64,000 nucleotides of DNA from Segetibacter koreensis DSM 18137. GTDB taxonomy: Bacteria; Bacteroidota; Bacteroidia; Chitinophagales; Chitinophagaceae. The stretch is taken from contig NZ_KB893315.1 in the NCBI RefSeq assembly GCF_000374045.1, positions 160,465-224,464 of the forward strand, written 5' to 3'. The notes beneath the pieces are model-generated. The model saw only the letters and a list, made by a program, of their open reading frames with translations. It searched no databases and was not told where the DNA came from. The stretch's first letter is position 1; each line of letters starts with the position of its first letter. Shown here piece by piece: positions 32,876-43,084 of this stretch. The position numbers were made by a program, and so were the translations under genes.

Positions 32876-35080
32876 TTATAAATTCCACCAGTAAGTCCAT
32901 TTTAGTACCATTGCCCTGTTTCTGACGGAAAAAGGCGCCGGATAATAGTTGTCAGTATAAACAAAAAACAAATCGGAAGCGGGTTTATACCTCCATTGCA
33001 ATCGAGTATTGAGATTGATATTTTTTTGCTGATCGTTATACTGAACAAAAGTTGTAAAAAATAATTTATTCGTCATCGTTACATCAACTCTTGGCCCAAT
33101 CAGCCAAAACGAACGGTTACCCCAGGGTTGCGGTAACTTTATATTGTTATAACTCGTGCTCATCGCAATGCTTACATACGGCTGAAACCTATAGCCTAAA
33201 TCTGCAGTCAGGTTAAGGCGTGTTCCATTTTCATAATAACCACCATATCGGGTAGAAAAACCATAAGTAAAAACACTTTGTGGCATAGAAACAAATTGTG
33301 TTCCCCATGCATTCCAGCTATGTTTGGTACCCCGGGCAAGGGTATCTTTGGTAAAATTAGTGGGGTCAAAAGGCTGCAGTAACTTCACATAATCGTGGCT
33401 AACCCAGGCAGAAAAAGTACTACCTTTTCTAAAAGTAGTTAAATAATTAAATACTCCTTCATCATCAGTTTTCTTAAAGGAAGTATTGAAATACGAATAG
33501 TACATAACACTTGGTCCGTGGCTCAACACCATACCACCCGAAGGGAAAAATGTATAGCCCACCTGCGGGTTTAATTTTATATAACCCTGCCTTGGCACAT
33601 AGCCCACTTCGGCATTATAATTTTTGCCTACATACTCATGTTGCCAAAACAAGAGCAACTTTCGCCCGAGGTACTGAATATGAGCTGCATGTACAATATC
33701 ATCGCCAGATCTTCCGGGAGAAAAAGACTTCAAAAACATTGCTTTGCCTGTATATTTATTATTGGGAGAGGCAAGGTTGTATTCGAGCCCTATGGTGCGA
33801 TTGTAATCGCTGTAGACAGGTTTTGTTGTGTCTTTGCCGGGTGAGTAATTTAAAGATTGCTTATTTATAAAGATTAAGCCAATGTTAGACCGTGAAAAAA
33901 CCCGCCGTTGAACCGCAGCGACAGTAAAATTTTGAGCTGGCAACCCCGTATTATCAACACTTCCTGTCTGCATATCCATGACGCCCAATCGCCAGTTTTT
34001 ATCAGGCTTTCCGCTTAATCTCGCACCAAACTGTATCGGAACTCCGAGACCAATACGCCTTGAGAAAAAAGGGCGGATGGAAGCATACCCAAAGTTGGCA
34101 AAGAGGTCTCCGTTTTCAAGAAAAAACTGGCGCTTTTCCGGGAAAAATAATTCATACCTGTCGAGGTTTGTTACCTGCTTATCCACCTCCACCTGTGAAA
34201 AATCGGGGTTAACTGTAAGGTCTAAATTAAGCGACGAGGTCAGCGCTATCTTTGCATCGACACCAATATCTTTTCTATAATTCGCCGGTTTGTTCTCTTC
34301 ATGGTTCCTTGTAAATCCTCCCAATGCGTAAGGTATTAGTGATACGTTTGAACCGGCAGTCGGCGGCGGCTGGTCCCATATAAGTATGCCTGAATAAGCA
34401 AGAGAAGCAGTTGGAAATTGCCTTGGCACAGGTGCCCATGAGCTTTTCTCTGATGTCTTTAAATCTAAGCGGCTAAAGTTAATTCCCCACCTGGTAATGC
34501 CTTTTTTATAGCGTATACTTTTAAAAGGTATTGCCAATTCAAGTATCCATTTATCATTATAATTTTTTACTGCTGACACCCATTTATTATCCCAATTTAA
34601 ATCTACTGATCCGCCTCCGTACATCATTCCATCCCATTGGGCACCTGCTGAATTAGTGCCAAATGCGAAACCGTTTGTCTGGTCATCAAAAGGATCCATA
34701 AACATAAGGAAATTGTCATTTTTACCAAAGACCCAGTCGTTCCTCAATGACTCCACGTAATTAGGACCGGGAACTGACTGGAAGCACTCGGCGATGAGGT
34801 AAAGATTATGATCATCATAGGCCATACGTACTTCGGTATGCGCTTTAGCTGACCCGGTATCCATCGGCAACACCATATAAAAGTTCTTGGCAACCTCTGC
34901 ATTTCTCCATGTTTCTTCATCCATTATGCCATCTACTTTAACAGGAGAAGAAGCCCTGGTGACATGTATCTGGAATTGCTCATTCTTTTTCTGAGCTTTT
35001 AAAGAGAAATAATTTAAAAAAACAAAAAACAGAACAAAAACAATCTTTATAAAGGAACAAAGAGTAAAACATTTTTTCAA
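32876..35080 (-). CDS. DUF5916 outer-membrane protein with CBM9-like domain
   Basis: A 734-residue exported protein with a long signal region (about 1-30). The N-terminal carbohydrate-binding family-9-like domain (about 40-210) holds PVKVDGIMDEETWRNAEVA and GIMDE-type motifs. A C-terminal DUF5916 region (about 235-734) is rich in aromatic beta strands like an outer-membrane barrel and ends WTYWWNL. The function of DUF5916 is unknown; the layout suggests surface binding or passage of glycan or peptide. It is 53 bases downstream of the dipeptidase gene and may share its transcript. Confidence 0.82.
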   Translation of the reverse strand: MKKCFTLCSFIKIVFVLFFVFLNYFSLKAQKKNEQFQIHVTRASSPVKVDGIMDEETWRNAEVAKNFYMVLPMDTGSAKAHTEVRMAYDDHNLYLIAECFQSVPGPNYVESLRNDWVFGKNDNFLMFMDPFDDQTNGFAFGTNSAGAQWDGMMYGGGSVDLNWDNKWVSAVKNYNDKWILELAIPFKSIRYKKGITRWGINFSRLDLKTSEKSSWAPVPRQFPTASLAYSGILIWDQPPPTAGSNVSLIPYALGGFTRNHEENKPANYRKDIGVDAKIALTSSLNLDLTVNPDFSQVEVDKQVTNLDRYELFFPEKRQFFLENGDLFANFGYASIRPFFSRRIGLGVPIQFGARLSGKPDKNWRLGVMDMQTGSVDNTGLPAQNFTVAAVQRRVFSRSNIGLIFINKQSLNYSPGKDTTKPVYSDYNRTIGLEYNLASPNNKYTGKAMFLKSFSPGRSGDDIVHAAHIQYLGRKLLLFWQHEYVGKNYNAEVGYVPRQGYIKLNPQVGYTFFPSGGMVLSHGPSVMYYSYFNTSFKKTDDEGVFNYLTTFRKGSTFSAWVSHDYVKLLQPFDPTNFTKDTLARGTKHSWNAWGTQFVSMPQSVFTYGFSTRYGGYYENGTRLNLTADLGYRFQPYVSIAMSTSYNNIKLPQPWGNRSFWLIGPRVDVTMTNKLFFTTFVQYNDQQKNINLNTRLQWRYKPASDLFFVYTDNYYPAPFSVRNRAMVLKWTYWWNL

Positions 35081-35133
35081 AACAAACGCTTTTTTAAGAT
35101 ATACTAATTATTATTAAAGAATTCCGAAACCTG

Positions 35134-36204
35134 TCACTTCCATGCGTTTTTTATAAACCGCAGCCAATTATTATGCATGATATTTTCTACATCTTCCTGT
35201 GAATACCCACGTCTAAGAAACATTGCAGGAAGTGTTTGCAGATCGGCAATTGTTTCAAGATCATAAGGAGCTTGCTCTCTTCCATATGCTCCATCTAGAT
35301 CAGAACCAATACCAACATGCAACGTATTACCTGCGAGCTGACAAATGTAATCTATGTGATCTATAATTACTTCAAGATTGCATTTCATTTCTTTAGGCAA
35401 CGAAACTCCTCTTTTCCAGCCAGGCACCATCATCCAGGCATCCAGTGCTCCGCCAATAACAGATCCTCTCTGTATCAATGCTTTAATCTGATCATCACTA
35501 AATTGCCGGTTATGGTTTACAATTGAGCGAACATTATTATGGCTTGCCCAAATATGGCCATTAAAATGATCAAGTGCCTGCCAAAAGCTGTCATCGCACA
35601 AATGGGTTGCATCTAAAATAATATTTAAACGTTCCATTTCTTTCAGCAGCTCTATTCCGTTTGCTCCCATAAGGCCTGTTGCATCTGTTCCATTTGCATA
35701 CCTTCCCGGGCCATAATGAGCAGGACCAAGAGCACGCAAACCATAGTTCCAGGCCTTTTCCAGATTTCTGACACTTATTAAAGAGTCGGCACCTTCAAGA
35801 CTTAAAATGTAACCGACGGGTTTTGCATCATTAGGTTGGTTGTTATTCCATAACTCTATGTGGCTATTGAGCGAAGTAAGATTGTGTACCTGTACCATTT
35901 CACCTGCTTCCTCCATTGCCTTGTACCAGGCCAGTTGGCCTTGTGTTTGTGCCCATGCCTGTTCTGGAGAATGCCAACCAGGTAAAGAATTGTCAGGTGA
36001 TACATAGCGCGCAATTTGTGTAGCTACTACCAAACCTATATTGCCTTTTCGTAATTCGGGCAATGAAACAGTTGCGTTTCCACGGTCAGGCTTATCCCTC
36101 ATTCCTTTCTCCCTTTCATTGATATCACTAACCGGCTTTCTTAAATCACGGTTCCACTCAAGGGCATTCATACTAAGATCAAGATGTGCATCTATTATAA
36201 ACAT
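35134..36204 (-). CDS. Membrane-dipeptidase family (M19) dipeptidase
   Basis: A 356-residue zinc metalloenzyme of the renal-dipeptidase family that hydrolyses dipeptides, often tolerating D-residues. Visible metal-site motifs: IDAHLDLSMN at the start, LSLEGADSL with the bridging Glu, ATHLCDDSFW and ASHNNVRSI for later His ligands, then GIGSDLDGAYG with Asp. There is no signal peptide, so it is cytoplasmic. The neighbouring D-threonine-aldolase-like enzyme, RidA and permease point to uptake and breakdown of D-amino-acid-containing compounds. Confidence 0.88.
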   Translation of the reverse strand: MFIIDAHLDLSMNALEWNRDLRKPVSDINEREKGMRDKPDRGNATVSLPELRKGNIGLVVATQIARYVSPDNSLPGWHSPEQAWAQTQGQLAWYKAMEEAGEMVQVHNLTSLNSHIELWNNNQPNDAKPVGYILSLEGADSLISVRNLEKAWNYGLRALGPAHYGPGRYANGTDATGLMGANGIELLKEMERLNIILDATHLCDDSFWQALDHFNGHIWASHNNVRSIVNHNRQFSDDQIKALIQRGSVIGGALDAWMMVPGWKRGVSLPKEMKCNLEVIIDHIDYICQLAGNTLHVGIGSDLDGAYGREQAPYDLETIADLQTLPAMFLRRGYSQEDVENIMHNNWLRFIKNAWK

Positions 36205-36324
36205 ATAGGCAATCGCTGTAAATTTTTATTGAGAAGATTTTATAAATTCTGTTATATAAATGTCTTAGTTGTTATAAGACACGAAGGGTCAAAGTTCAGA
36301 AAGAACAAATACAAATATCTACAA

Positions 36325-37455
36325 CTACACATTAATCTTTCTATCTCTTGCAATTGTCTTCCATTCCTCTGCCACCTCACGATTTTTAACAATTAATGCC
36401 CGCTCGTACAACGCAACGGTAGGGCAAATATGTACCGGTAATCCATATAATACGTCCCCTGTTTTGTAAGAATGGCCTTCGGGCACTTCTGCTACCAAAT
36501 GCTCTTCACTCTGACCTACAAATTTTAAATTCGCAGCATTTAAAAAAGTTACACGATTTGCCAACTCATTTTCAGCGGCTATTGATTTATGACCAAGATC
36601 GAGGCATATAATATTTTTTCCTGGAAAAGAGATAATACGTGAAATAACCAGTGCAGCAGTTAAAAAAGGCTGCTCAGGACAAATGCGTTGATAACCGGCA
36701 TCCCAATAAATAAAAGTTCCGGGGCTACATTCTACATCTCTTCGCTTTGCATGCACCGGAAAAGTTGGTGAGCCTCCGGCAATAATAACAGGTTTTGGAA
36801 AACCATGATTTATTAGTTCATTTCGAGTAGATTCAACTAATTTGAAAACCTCATTACACTTTTCACTTCTTTGCTCAAAATCCTTTATACGAATGTGTCC
36901 GTCATAAGCATGTAATCCCACAGGTTTTATGCCTTTTAAATTTACACATCCTTTGTACAGTTCTACTGCATCATTACCGGCAGCAATACCGGTACGATTC
37001 ATGCCGACATTCAAATCGATATAAACGGCAATTTCAAGGTTATTTTCAACCGCATCTTTAGCAACACTTTTTGCAGCCTCATAATCATCAACTAAGCATG
37101 AAAATGTAGTAGCCGGATAATTTTTGATCAATGCAATAAAACGCTTCAGTTTTGGGCCAACAGGCTGATAAGCTAATAATACATCAGGAGCATTTACCAT
37201 TGCAAGCATTTCGGCTTCTGCTATAGTAGCACATTTAAATTTGCTAATTCCGGCTTCCATCATTAGCAATGCAGCTTCTTTTGATTTATGCGTTTTTACA
37301 TGAGGCCTCAATCTTTTTACATCATCAATCATTGTTGTAAGCAGACGAATATTTTCGACTACTCTTTCCCAATATATTACCAACGCAGGAGAATCAACTG
37401 TATCAATATTATTAATGAAATACCACTCTTTTTCAGATTCGTTTTTACTGTTCAT
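36325..37455 (-). CDS. D-threonine aldolase-like PLP enzyme
   Basis: A 376-residue fold-III PLP enzyme (alanine-racemase-type barrel plus D-serine-dehydratase-like C-terminal domain). The PLP lysine lies in LRPHVKTHKS; GLHAYDGH, GGSPTFP and the metal-site-like LPVHICPTVALYERA are typical of D-threonine aldolases and D-serine dehydratases. Products would include glycine plus aldehyde, or pyruvate plus ammonia, from D-hydroxy amino acids. It ends 120 bases before the dipeptidase gene and starts 9 bases after RidA, in line with a catabolic operon. Confidence 0.85.
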   Translation of the reverse strand: MNSKNESEKEWYFINNIDTVDSPALVIYWERVVENIRLLTTMIDDVKRLRPHVKTHKSKEAALLMMEAGISKFKCATIAEAEMLAMVNAPDVLLAYQPVGPKLKRFIALIKNYPATTFSCLVDDYEAAKSVAKDAVENNLEIAVYIDLNVGMNRTGIAAGNDAVELYKGCVNLKGIKPVGLHAYDGHIRIKDFEQRSEKCNEVFKLVESTRNELINHGFPKPVIIAGGSPTFPVHAKRRDVECSPGTFIYWDAGYQRICPEQPFLTAALVISRIISFPGKNIICLDLGHKSIAAENELANRVTFLNAANLKFVGQSEEHLVAEVPEGHSYKTGDVLYGLPVHICPTVALYERALIVKNREVAEEWKTIARDRKINV

Positions 37456-37464
37456 CTATGTACA

Positions 37465-37935
37465 TTAAAACAACTCAAACAATGCTTCGATTTCCACAGG
37501 AATATTATCAGGCAATGATCCCATACCTACTGCACTTCTCACCCCTACTCCATTTTCTTCACCCCAAACAGTTTTAAAAAGTTCGCTGCAGCCATTAATT
37601 ACATAAGGATGTTTTCCAAAATCAGGCACACAATTGACCATGCCTAATACCTTTATAACACGCTTAACTTTATCAAGGCTTCCAAGATTGGTTTTAATGG
37701 TTGAAAGTATTGTTAAGCCGACCTGGCGTGCAGCTAATTTACCCTGTTCCATATCCAAATCAGCGCCTATTCGACCAATTATTAATTTCCCGTCTGCCTG
37801 CACAGGGCCATGACCAGAAACATACAGATATTTCCCATCAATAAGGTAAGATTTATACACGCCTACAGGTGAAGGCGCAGGAGGAAGAACTAACACTGTT
37901 TCCGCAAATCGCTGTTCTGCATTTATATTTTCCAT
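37465..37935 (-). CDS. RidA family enamine/imine deaminase
   Basis: A 156-residue YjgF/RidA protein. The signature GVRSAVGMGSLPDNIPVEIE near the C-terminus holds the conserved Arg and Glu of the active site. RidA proteins clear reactive 2-aminoacrylate made by PLP enzymes that act on serine or threonine, which explains its place next to the D-threonine-aldolase-like gene (9-base spacing). Length is somewhat above the usual 130 residues because of an N-terminal extension. Confidence 0.88.
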   Translation of the reverse strand: MENINAEQRFAETVLVLPPAPSPVGVYKSYLIDGKYLYVSGHGPVQADGKLIIGRIGADLDMEQGKLAARQVGLTILSTIKTNLGSLDKVKRVIKVLGMVNCVPDFGKHPYVINGCSELFKTVWGEENGVGVRSAVGMGSLPDNIPVEIEALFELF

Positions 37936-37974
37936 GAAAATTTTTTAAAATAAATTAAAAATCTAAAACTATGA

Positions 37975-39288
37975 TCATATAATAACATTTAAAATCAACA
38001 CTCCAATTAATCCTACCACCGCTACAATTGTTTCCATAGCAGTCCACGACCTAACGGTATCTTTTATACTTAAATTAAAATATTCTTTAAAAAGCCAAAA
38101 ACCAGAATCGTTTACATGTGAAAAAGCTAAACTACCGGCACCGATAGACAATACCATTAAATTAGGATTTGAATGCGTCTGCACTATCAGTGGTGCTACA
38201 ATGCCTGCTGTTGTTAAACCTGCAACAGTAGCTGATCCTACACATATCCGAATGACTGCTGCGATTAACCATGCGAGAATAAGTGGTTGTATATGAAAGC
38301 CATTTAATTGCCCTGCGATTTGATCACTTATGCCACTGTCAGTTAATACCTGTTTTAAAGCACCTGCGCTGCCAATTATCAGCAAAATCATGGCGATTTC
38401 TTTTACCGCTTCAGCGTAAATTGACATCACTTCTTTCATTGATTTTCCCCTTTTTATGCCTAAAGTATATGTTGCTACGGCAAGAGAAATAAGCATAACA
38501 ATAGCCGGGTCAGCAAAAAAAGAAACAACCTGTTTTATACCTGCAGACAATGAAAACATAAATGGTAACAAAGTAGTGACCATAAGAAGTATAACCGGTA
38601 ACAGTGCTGACAAAAGACTTGTTACGGCACCAGGTAATTGGTCAGCCGATAAAGACGGCGGCTGAAAGGTTTGCAGAGGCAACGCCTTTATATTTTTTAA
38701 TGTTCTGGAGTATAAAGGGCCGGCAATAATTATAGCCGGAACAGCCAGGATGAGTCCATAAATTAAGGTAAGACCTATATCAGCATGAAACTGTACCACC
38801 AAAGCTGTAGGTGATGGATGAGGAGGAAGAAACCCAAACGTAACAGATAATGCAGCCAACATAGGCAAACCAATATAAACTGCTGGAAGCTTATACTGGT
38901 AAACGACAGAAAAAATCAAAGGAACCATCAGTACAAAGCCCACTCCGTAAAACAGAGGTATTCCTATAATAAATCCTGTAACTACCAATGCCCATCGAAC
39001 ATATTTTCTGCCAAATGCATTCATCATAAATGCGGCAATTTTTTGTGCGGCACCACTGTCAGCGACTAATTTACCCAGCATAGCGCCTAATGCTATAATA
39101 ATAACCAATGAACCTAGTGTATCACCAATTCCTTTTTGCACAGAACCCATAATGTTATTAAAAGGTATTCCGAGCAAAAGCCCTGCAATGATTGAAATCA
39201 TTAAAAAGGCAAGCAATGGACTAAGTTGTGCCCATGAAATTAAAAGTACAAGGCACGCGATACAGAAGAAGATTATTAAAAATGTCAT
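37975..39288 (-). CDS. GntP family permease (gluconate-type H+ symporter)
   Basis: A 437-residue membrane protein with about twelve hydrophobic helices and GntP-type motifs such as GIPLFYGVGFVLMVPLIF, PPHPSPTALV and CVGSATVAGLTTAGIVAP. The family imports gluconate and other small acids, including D-serine (DsdX). Because it leads an apparent operon with RidA, a D-threonine-aldolase-like enzyme and a dipeptidase, D-serine or another hydroxy amino acid is a more likely substrate than gluconate (inference). Confidence 0.88.
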   Translation of the reverse strand: MTFLIIFFCIACLVLLISWAQLSPLLAFLMISIIAGLLLGIPFNNIMGSVQKGIGDTLGSLVIIIALGAMLGKLVADSGAAQKIAAFMMNAFGRKYVRWALVVTGFIIGIPLFYGVGFVLMVPLIFSVVYQYKLPAVYIGLPMLAALSVTFGFLPPHPSPTALVVQFHADIGLTLIYGLILAVPAIIIAGPLYSRTLKNIKALPLQTFQPPSLSADQLPGAVTSLLSALLPVILLMVTTLLPFMFSLSAGIKQVVSFFADPAIVMLISLAVATYTLGIKRGKSMKEVMSIYAEAVKEIAMILLIIGSAGALKQVLTDSGISDQIAGQLNGFHIQPLILAWLIAAVIRICVGSATVAGLTTAGIVAPLIVQTHSNPNLMVLSIGAGSLAFSHVNDSGFWLFKEYFNLSIKDTVRSWTAMETIVAVVGLIGVLILNVII

Positions 39289-39384
39289 TCGCAGTTAGTA
39301 TCTGAGTAAGCAATACAAGGCGTTTCCCTCTAACACCTTGTATTGTCGCCAAATGCTTAGAGAGGGATATGAATCAAAATTAAA

Positions 39385-40746
39385 TTAAACTATCTTAGGC
39401 AATTTATACCCGTTGTGATATTCTTTTATCATATATTGCTTGTTAACATCTTTATCTGTAAAAGCATGATTTGCATCGTCCCACTGTAATTTTTTTCCGC
39501 TCCTGAAAGCAATATTTCCCATTTGCGCTACTGTTGCTACGTGCGCACCTGCCTGTATAGGACAGTGAAGGTCTTCCATTTTACGTGACTTAACAACACT
39601 TACAAAATTTTCCCAGTGTTTATCAAGCCCATTATCAGAAGATTTCTCGAATGGCTTACTTACCTTGCTCTTACTTTGCTTTTCCTCTATTACTTCCCAC
39701 CCTCCACGATTTAATATCAATGTTCCATTATTGCCAATGTAGGCAATACCGTGATCGCGGTTATAGGAGCCGTTGTCGATACCCATCGCCGAATCCCAAA
39801 CCATATTAAAGCCGTCAAATTCATACAGTGTAGTGAGTGTATCAGGTGTTTCTTCGTACAAATCGGGGTAAGCAAAACGTCCCCCAAGTGCGGAAACTGA
39901 TTTAGGCACAGGCGACTTCATACCTAATAAACCATAGTCTAAAAGATGTACGCCCCAGTCAGTCATAAGACCTCCCGCATAATCCCAGAACCAACGAAAA
40001 TTAAAATGAAAACGGCTGGAATTGAAGGGACGTTTAGGCGCGGGACCTAGCCATGTAGCATAATCCACTCCGGCAGGTGGCGCTGTATCAGGAACAACTG
40101 GGCCAGGCTTCATCCATCCCTGGTAACACCATACCTTAACAGTACGAATATTGCCCAACTGGCCGCTTTGTACAAAATCAACCGCATCTTTAAAATGCTG
40201 TTGACTGCGTTGCCACTGGCCTGCCTGCACCACTTTGTTATAATGTTGCTGTGCAGCTACCATGGCCCGGCACTCACCAATTGAATTACCTACAGGCTTT
40301 TCTACATATACATCTTTTCCGGCTGCACAGGCATCCATCATGATCAGTGCATGCCAATGATCGGGCGTACCGATAATAACGGCATCCACATCTTTCTGAT
40401 TCAGCAATTGACGATAATCTCCGTAAGTTTTCACTTTTGAGGCATCAACATTCATCTTACCTAAATCAGCTAATCGCTTATCGATTACATTTTTATCTAT
40501 ATCGCATATAGCCACAAGGTTTACACCGGGTACTTTTAAGGCTGCAGTTACGTCTGACCAGCCCATTCCGTTTACACCAATGGCGCCAATATTTAATTGA
40601 TCGCTTGGCGCGATACGATTTTTAAATATGGCAAAAGCCTGGTTGTTCACTGCTGAAGCTAATAAGCCACCACCAACCATAGTGGCAGAACTTTGTAAAA
40701 ATTTTCTACGATTTGACATTGATTTATTTTTTTCAAATGGAAGCAA
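39385..40746 (-). CDS. Second Tat-exported Gfo/Idh/MocA family oxidoreductase
   Basis: A 453-residue oxidoreductase with a twin-arginine signal (SNRRKFLQSSATMVGGG), Rossmann segment IGAIGVNGMGWSD, GTPDHWHALIM and the EKP motif in YVEKPVGNS. It resembles exported sugar or myo-inositol dehydrogenase-like proteins of Bacteroidota. Its spacing to GntP (96 bases) permits co-transcription, and it would head the minus-strand run. An upstream in-frame ATG is used here; an ATG nine codons later (MSNRRKF) fits the Tat signal better and is an alternative start. Confidence 0.85.
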   Translation of the reverse strand: MLPFEKNKSMSNRRKFLQSSATMVGGGLLASAVNNQAFAIFKNRIAPSDQLNIGAIGVNGMGWSDVTAALKVPGVNLVAICDIDKNVIDKRLADLGKMNVDASKVKTYGDYRQLLNQKDVDAVIIGTPDHWHALIMMDACAAGKDVYVEKPVGNSIGECRAMVAAQQHYNKVVQAGQWQRSQQHFKDAVDFVQSGQLGNIRTVKVWCYQGWMKPGPVVPDTAPPAGVDYATWLGPAPKRPFNSSRFHFNFRWFWDYAGGLMTDWGVHLLDYGLLGMKSPVPKSVSALGGRFAYPDLYEETPDTLTTLYEFDGFNMVWDSAMGIDNGSYNRDHGIAYIGNNGTLILNRGGWEVIEEKQSKSKVSKPFEKSSDNGLDKHWENFVSVVKSRKMEDLHCPIQAGAHVATVAQMGNIAFRSGKKLQWDDANHAFTDKDVNKQYMIKEYHNGYKLPKIV

Positions 40747-41163
40747 ATGGGAAAATTACAGAATTTTAAATAACTACCATTTATTTTATCATATCTTTTA
40801 TATGTTAGTATATGTTAGCACTTGCCTGTGTTTATGCGAACAAAAATAAAAATTGTATTAAATAATTATTTTTAATTGAAAATAACAGAAGCAAAAAAAA
40901 GCACAAGATTATTTCCTTCTGCGAAGAAAGGAAAGGCTTTGACTTTAACCTGAAGAATTCTAATAGTTTTTATAATAAAAATTTTAGGCAAAGATCTTTT
41001 AGCAATTTAAAATGCGGATGGTTTTAATCTTTTAAAAGGAACTCTTTTAAATATGAAATAAACATAAAAACCCGTAAAAAACTTTACGGGTGTGAGACCT
41101 TTTTGGGTTTTAATAATTAGAATAGTTTTTTCAATTACAAATAATTAAATTTCTAATAAATTT
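40747..41163. other. Upstream gap with a hairpin
   Basis: No gene is supported. It should contain the promoter of the minus-strand catabolic run, and it holds the terminator of the T9SS cargo gene to the right (41,070-41,091). Confidence 0.5.
41070..41091 (-). terminator. Terminator of the T9SS cargo gene
   Basis: ACCCGTAAA (41070-41078) pairs with TTTACGGGT (41083-41091) around a 4-base loop. Five T follow on the minus strand, the strand of the gene that ends at 41,164. Confidence 0.75.
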
Positions 41164-42576
41164 CTATTCGACCAATACCAGTTTATTTATCACCGTTCCT
41201 CCTTCATGTACCTGTAGCCTGTAAATTCCCCTGCTGAATTGTTTGCCTGTTAAGATACTGTATGTTGCGGAGCTGCCGTCGTGATTTATGAAACCCGCAT
41301 ATAACTTTTGCCCCCCGTTATTGTAAAGACTTATCGCATAGCTTCCTTTATCGAAGTTGCTTAACTGCAAACCAATAACATTTCCTTTTACCGGGTTTGG
41401 AAATATGGTTATACGGCTGTTGCCTTTATTGTTTATTACTTTGACTACCTGGCTGTACGTTACAGCTCCTGACTTCTCTGTTACCTTTATACGATAAAAG
41501 TTGTTATCCGAGTGTACATTACCATCGAACCAGGTATAGCTTTGTGTAACAGCGTTATTACCTTTTGGCCGTACGTTCGCCGCTTTATTGAATTGCTGCC
41601 CATCAATAGATTTTTCTACATCATATCTATCTATGTTTGTCTCCGTTTCCGAATTCCAATCTACCTGTATGCCTTTGTCCTTCTGGGAAGCTTTTACATT
41701 AGTAAGCGTCACAGGCAATAAACCGGCTGGTTTTAAGACAATAGAAAAACGGTCGGAAGGAACAGGTTGTATGTTGTTTGTAAAAGGTATGAGCGTGATG
41801 GATGACAGATCAACCGGAGTTTCAGTATTTAAATATAAATCTCTCAATGTTGCTGATACCAAAGGTGAGAAATTAGAACCTACCAATTTTAAGTAGTATT
41901 GTTTTTGCTTTAACCGTAACACTTGTAAAGGCAAGGTATCGTTTGCAGTTACCATGGGTCTGCCTTCAATACTTAGCATTGTTCCATTTCGGTTAATGGC
42001 AACCCCCTCAGCGCCATTGGAAATTTTAAAAGCATCTTCATCACCAATAGCTGCTGAATAGTTATTTCCAAACACTGCCGTCAGCCCGTCTAGTGAAATT
42101 TGTCGGTCCCCCTCATCTGTCAACAACTGAACAGATAATTTAGTTAGAGCCGGGTTTAACTTGTTTATTCCGGTGCCTGTTGCCTCTACATTAAAAGACA
42201 TAGCGCTACCGGTTACAGGAATCTTACTATTATAGACTTTAGCTGAATCAGGAGAGAATTTAATATAGATAAGTTGCGTGATCCTGCCACTGTTTGGGCT
42301 AACTGTAACTGAAGGAGAATATGTGCCATCAGGAGTTAGAGAAAAAACATAACCACTAAGCGGACCTACTGTAACGTCAGAGCTTACATTAATTCCAAAT
42401 AAGGTAAAATATTTATAATCTGAAGTGCTGTTGACATATACATTGCCAAAGTCTGGAATAACAGAAGGCTTGGCACTTACGTACGGAATTTGCAATTGCC
42501 CCCATCCACTTACTACTATTAAACTCAAAATAATTGGCATTAATAGAACATATCGCAGACGTAAATTTCTTTTCAT
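41164..42576 (-). CDS. T9SS-exported protein with C-terminal sorting domain
   Basis: I start at the ATG at 42576 because it gives a normal signal peptide (MKRNLRLRYVLLMPIILSLI), while the longer frame adds 33 polar residues with no signal character; the result is 470 aa. Residues 35-150 look like an Ig/ASPM-type beta domain (PDFGNVYVNSTSDYKYFTLF), and the middle includes a fibronectin-like part (DVEKSIDGQQFNKA). The end (ITIFPNPVKGN, then SRGIYRLQV and KLVLVE) is a type A sorting domain that directs type IX secretion. The cargo function is unknown, perhaps adhesion. Confidence 0.8.
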   Translation of the reverse strand: MKRNLRLRYVLLMPIILSLIVVSGWGQLQIPYVSAKPSVIPDFGNVYVNSTSDYKYFTLFGINVSSDVTVGPLSGYVFSLTPDGTYSPSVTVSPNSGRITQLIYIKFSPDSAKVYNSKIPVTGSAMSFNVEATGTGINKLNPALTKLSVQLLTDEGDRQISLDGLTAVFGNNYSAAIGDEDAFKISNGAEGVAINRNGTMLSIEGRPMVTANDTLPLQVLRLKQKQYYLKLVGSNFSPLVSATLRDLYLNTETPVDLSSITLIPFTNNIQPVPSDRFSIVLKPAGLLPVTLTNVKASQKDKGIQVDWNSETETNIDRYDVEKSIDGQQFNKAANVRPKGNNAVTQSYTWFDGNVHSDNNFYRIKVTEKSGAVTYSQVVKVINNKGNSRITIFPNPVKGNVIGLQLSNFDKGSYAISLYNNGGQKLYAGFINHDGSSATYSILTGKQFSRGIYRLQVHEGGTVINKLVLVE

Positions 42577-43084
42577 CGAAGGAATTAAAATTTTAATAAT
42601 TGAATGATTTCTATAAAAAGATGTATTAGAAAATGTTCTTGAGTTATGATGACAATTGCATTTGGAAAGTTGCAATATTTAACCTTAAAGTAGGGTCACC
42701 AGACGAGATTTTTCTGTGGTAAAGTGTGAGATCGCCTTGCGATATTTCTACCCTTTGTAAAAATGGCCGGGGAAAACCCCGGCCATTTTAAAACAAACAA
42801 ATAAACCACTATATCAAATGACATCTTAACCCTACCAATACAGGCCGGGCTGTGCCAAAAAGGCTATTAATACAAACGCTCTCATTAAAAACAGTCTTAC
42901 TACCTTTCCTTTTGATGTAAATAAACACATAAGCACTTAGGAAAGGTACAAACGGCAATTCTTCTCCCAATAAACTTTTCCCTGTAAAAAGGAATAGTTG
43001 AGATACCATAAGAGCCGGTGCAAAGAATTATTACATTACATAGTTGAATACCAAATATAACACTACAAGCTTTACTATAAATGC
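42577..43084. other. Gap between the T9SS gene and the glycosyltransferase
   Basis: It contains the strong terminator at 42,760-42,789 and otherwise no supported gene. A 66-codon frame at 42,809-43,009 has no coding character. The promoter of the T9SS gene must lie in its left part. Confidence 0.5.
42760..42789. terminator. Strong GC-rich hairpin terminator
   Basis: The arms AAATGGCCGGGG and CCCCGGCCATTT pair perfectly around AAAA, with flanking A and T runs. It probably ends the glycosyltransferase transcript coming from the right on the minus strand, and it could act in both directions. Confidence 0.8.

Noticed and set aside
42809..43009. 66-codon minus-strand frame between the T9SS gene and the glycosyltransferase.
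   Set aside because: It has no coding character and lies in a gap with a terminator; it is most likely chance.
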